A stretch of 5,793 bases of DNA from Rhodospirillales bacterium RIFCSPLOWO2_12_FULL_67_15 (GTDB lineage Bacteria > Pseudomonadota > Alphaproteobacteria > Rhodospirillales > 2-12-FULL-67-15), in assembly GCA_001830475.1 (NCBI GenBank), contig MIAC01000087.1, positions 1 to 5,793 on the forward strand, in the 5' to 3' direction. Made by a program: the position numbers and the translations under genes. A model generated the notes under the pieces. It worked only from the letters and a program-made list of their open reading frames with translations. It was not told the DNA's origin and searched no databases. Below are positions 5,324-5,793 of this stretch, one piece after another; positions within the stretch are counted from its first letter, which is position 1, and each line of letters starts with the position of its first letter.

Positions 5324-5793
5324 ATGGCCCGGCCCAAATCAGCGCGCCGCCCGGCGGCGAAGGCCGCCAAGACAAAAGACCGGACGCGAAACTTGCCGCC
5401 GGGTCTTTCTATTTTGACGCCTTCGCGTCCGGCTTCCCGCGCGCGGTCGAAGGATTTGCCGCGCTGGTCGCTCGCCGATCTCTACGCCGGGCCCGGCGAT
5501 CCCCGGCTCGAAGCCGACGTCGCCTGGGTGGCGGACCGGTCGCAGGAACTCGAACGGCGTTTCCGGGGGCGCATCGCCGCCCTCGCCGGGAGCGAGCTCG
5601 GCGAGGCGATTGCCGTCTATGACGCGATCGCCGACCGCCGGGCGAAGATCCTCGCCTACGTTTCGCTCCGTCACGCCGCCGATCTCGCCGATCCGGACAC
5701 GGGACGGCTGTTGCAGACCACGACCGAGCGCCTCACCGACATCGCCCGGCACACGCTGTTCCTGACGCTGGAGTTGAACCGGATGGAGGAGGG
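5324..5793 (+). CDS. pepF: M3-family oligoendopeptidase (PepF type), N-terminal part only
   Basis: Likely a cytoplasmic zinc metallopeptidase that cleaves oligopeptides. Only 156 codons are visible; the family is about 600 residues, and the HEXXH zinc site would lie beyond the right edge. Recognition rests on the conserved family start, LPRWSLADLYAG (45-56), followed by the mostly helical N-terminal region with a RRAKILAYVSL stretch (105-115), a DLADPDTG segment (120-127) and the typical FLTLELNRMEE (146-156). In front of this is a 44-residue extension rich in Arg, Lys, Ala and Pro, without a signal-peptide profile. Residues 8-37 of it are encoded by the palindromic repeat at 5347-5433. The ATG at 5324 is preceded by AAGGAG. 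The gene is divergent from the acyl-CoA synthetase, with no evident functional link. The family call is good; the exact subfamily and catalytic competence cannot be judged here. Confidence 0.82.
   Translation, partial: MARPKSARRPAAKAAKTKDRTRNLPPGLSILTPSRPASRARSKDLPRWSLADLYAGPGDPRLEADVAWVADRSQELERRFRGRIAALAGSELGEAIAVYDAIADRRAKILAYVSLRHAADLADPDTGRLLQTTTERLTDIARHTLFLTLELNRMEE
5347..5433 (+). repeat. Dispersed palindromic repeat, copy 2 (inside peptidase coding sequence)
   Basis: This copy aligns gap-free with 2275-2361. Its arms are better preserved: CCGGACGCGAA (5380-5390) is a perfect 11-bp inverted match to TTCGCGTCCGG (5422-5432). CGCCGCC-C-GGCGGCG (5345-5359) forms a local hairpin at the left end. 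A second possible pairing, AAAGACCGG (5375-5383) with CCGGGTCTTT (5399-5408, one bulge), is followed by a T-rich CTATTTT, which resembles a weak terminator. The repeat is read in frame as residues 8-37 of the peptidase and contains no stop in that frame. Its 87 bp is a multiple of three, so it keeps the reading frame. Confidence 0.78.

Noticed and set aside
2275..5433. The repeat pair as part of a CRISPR array or an insertion sequence
   Set aside because: There are only two diverged copies 3 kb apart with no spacers, no transposase and no visible target-site duplication.

Overview
The window is a high-GC stretch (strong G/C preference at third codon positions) from a bacterial chromosome. The fused indolepyruvate ferredoxin oxidoreductase, the FAA1-type acyl-CoA synthetase and the M3 oligoendopeptidase together suggest a proteobacterium, most likely an alphaproteobacterium of Rhodospirillales type. 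That placement is inferred from protein resemblance and base composition only; no marker gene is present.

Layout from left to right. (1) Positions 1-2111, minus strand: the N-terminal ~703 codons of a fused indolepyruvate (2-oxoacid) ferredoxin oxidoreductase, whose 3' end lies beyond the left edge. (2) Positions 2112-2436: a 325-bp divergent intergenic region. It holds a candidate promoter and dyad operator for the oxidoreductase, an 87-bp GC-rich palindromic repeat (copy 1), and a candidate promoter for the next gene. (3) Positions 2437-3417, plus strand: a complete 326-residue NAD-dependent nucleotide-sugar epimerase of the UDP-glucuronate 4-epimerase type. (4) Positions 3421-5223, minus strand: a complete 600-residue long-chain acyl-CoA synthetase, convergent with the epimerase and with only 3 bp between the stop codons. 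(5) Positions 5224-5323: a 100-bp divergent promoter region. (6) Positions 5324-5793, plus strand: the first 156 codons of an M3-family oligoendopeptidase (PepF type), running off the right edge.

The genes do not form an operon. Strands alternate (-, +, -, +), so each is probably transcribed on its own. Their roles are metabolic housekeeping or accessory: aryl-2-oxoacid oxidation, surface-sugar precursor supply, fatty-acid activation and peptide turnover. I see no sign of a multi-gene novel system.

The most interesting structure is the 87-bp repeat. One copy sits between genes upstream of the epimerase. A second copy, about 72% identical by hand alignment without gaps, lies inside the coding sequence of the peptidase gene just after its start codon. 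It adds about 29 in-frame residues in front of the conserved start of the enzyme. Each copy has inverted-repeat arms, and at one arm position both copies keep a pair with different bases. This looks like a dispersed palindromic element that tolerates insertion into protein-coding sequence, comparable in behaviour to the Rickettsia palindromic elements, although I do not recognise this family.
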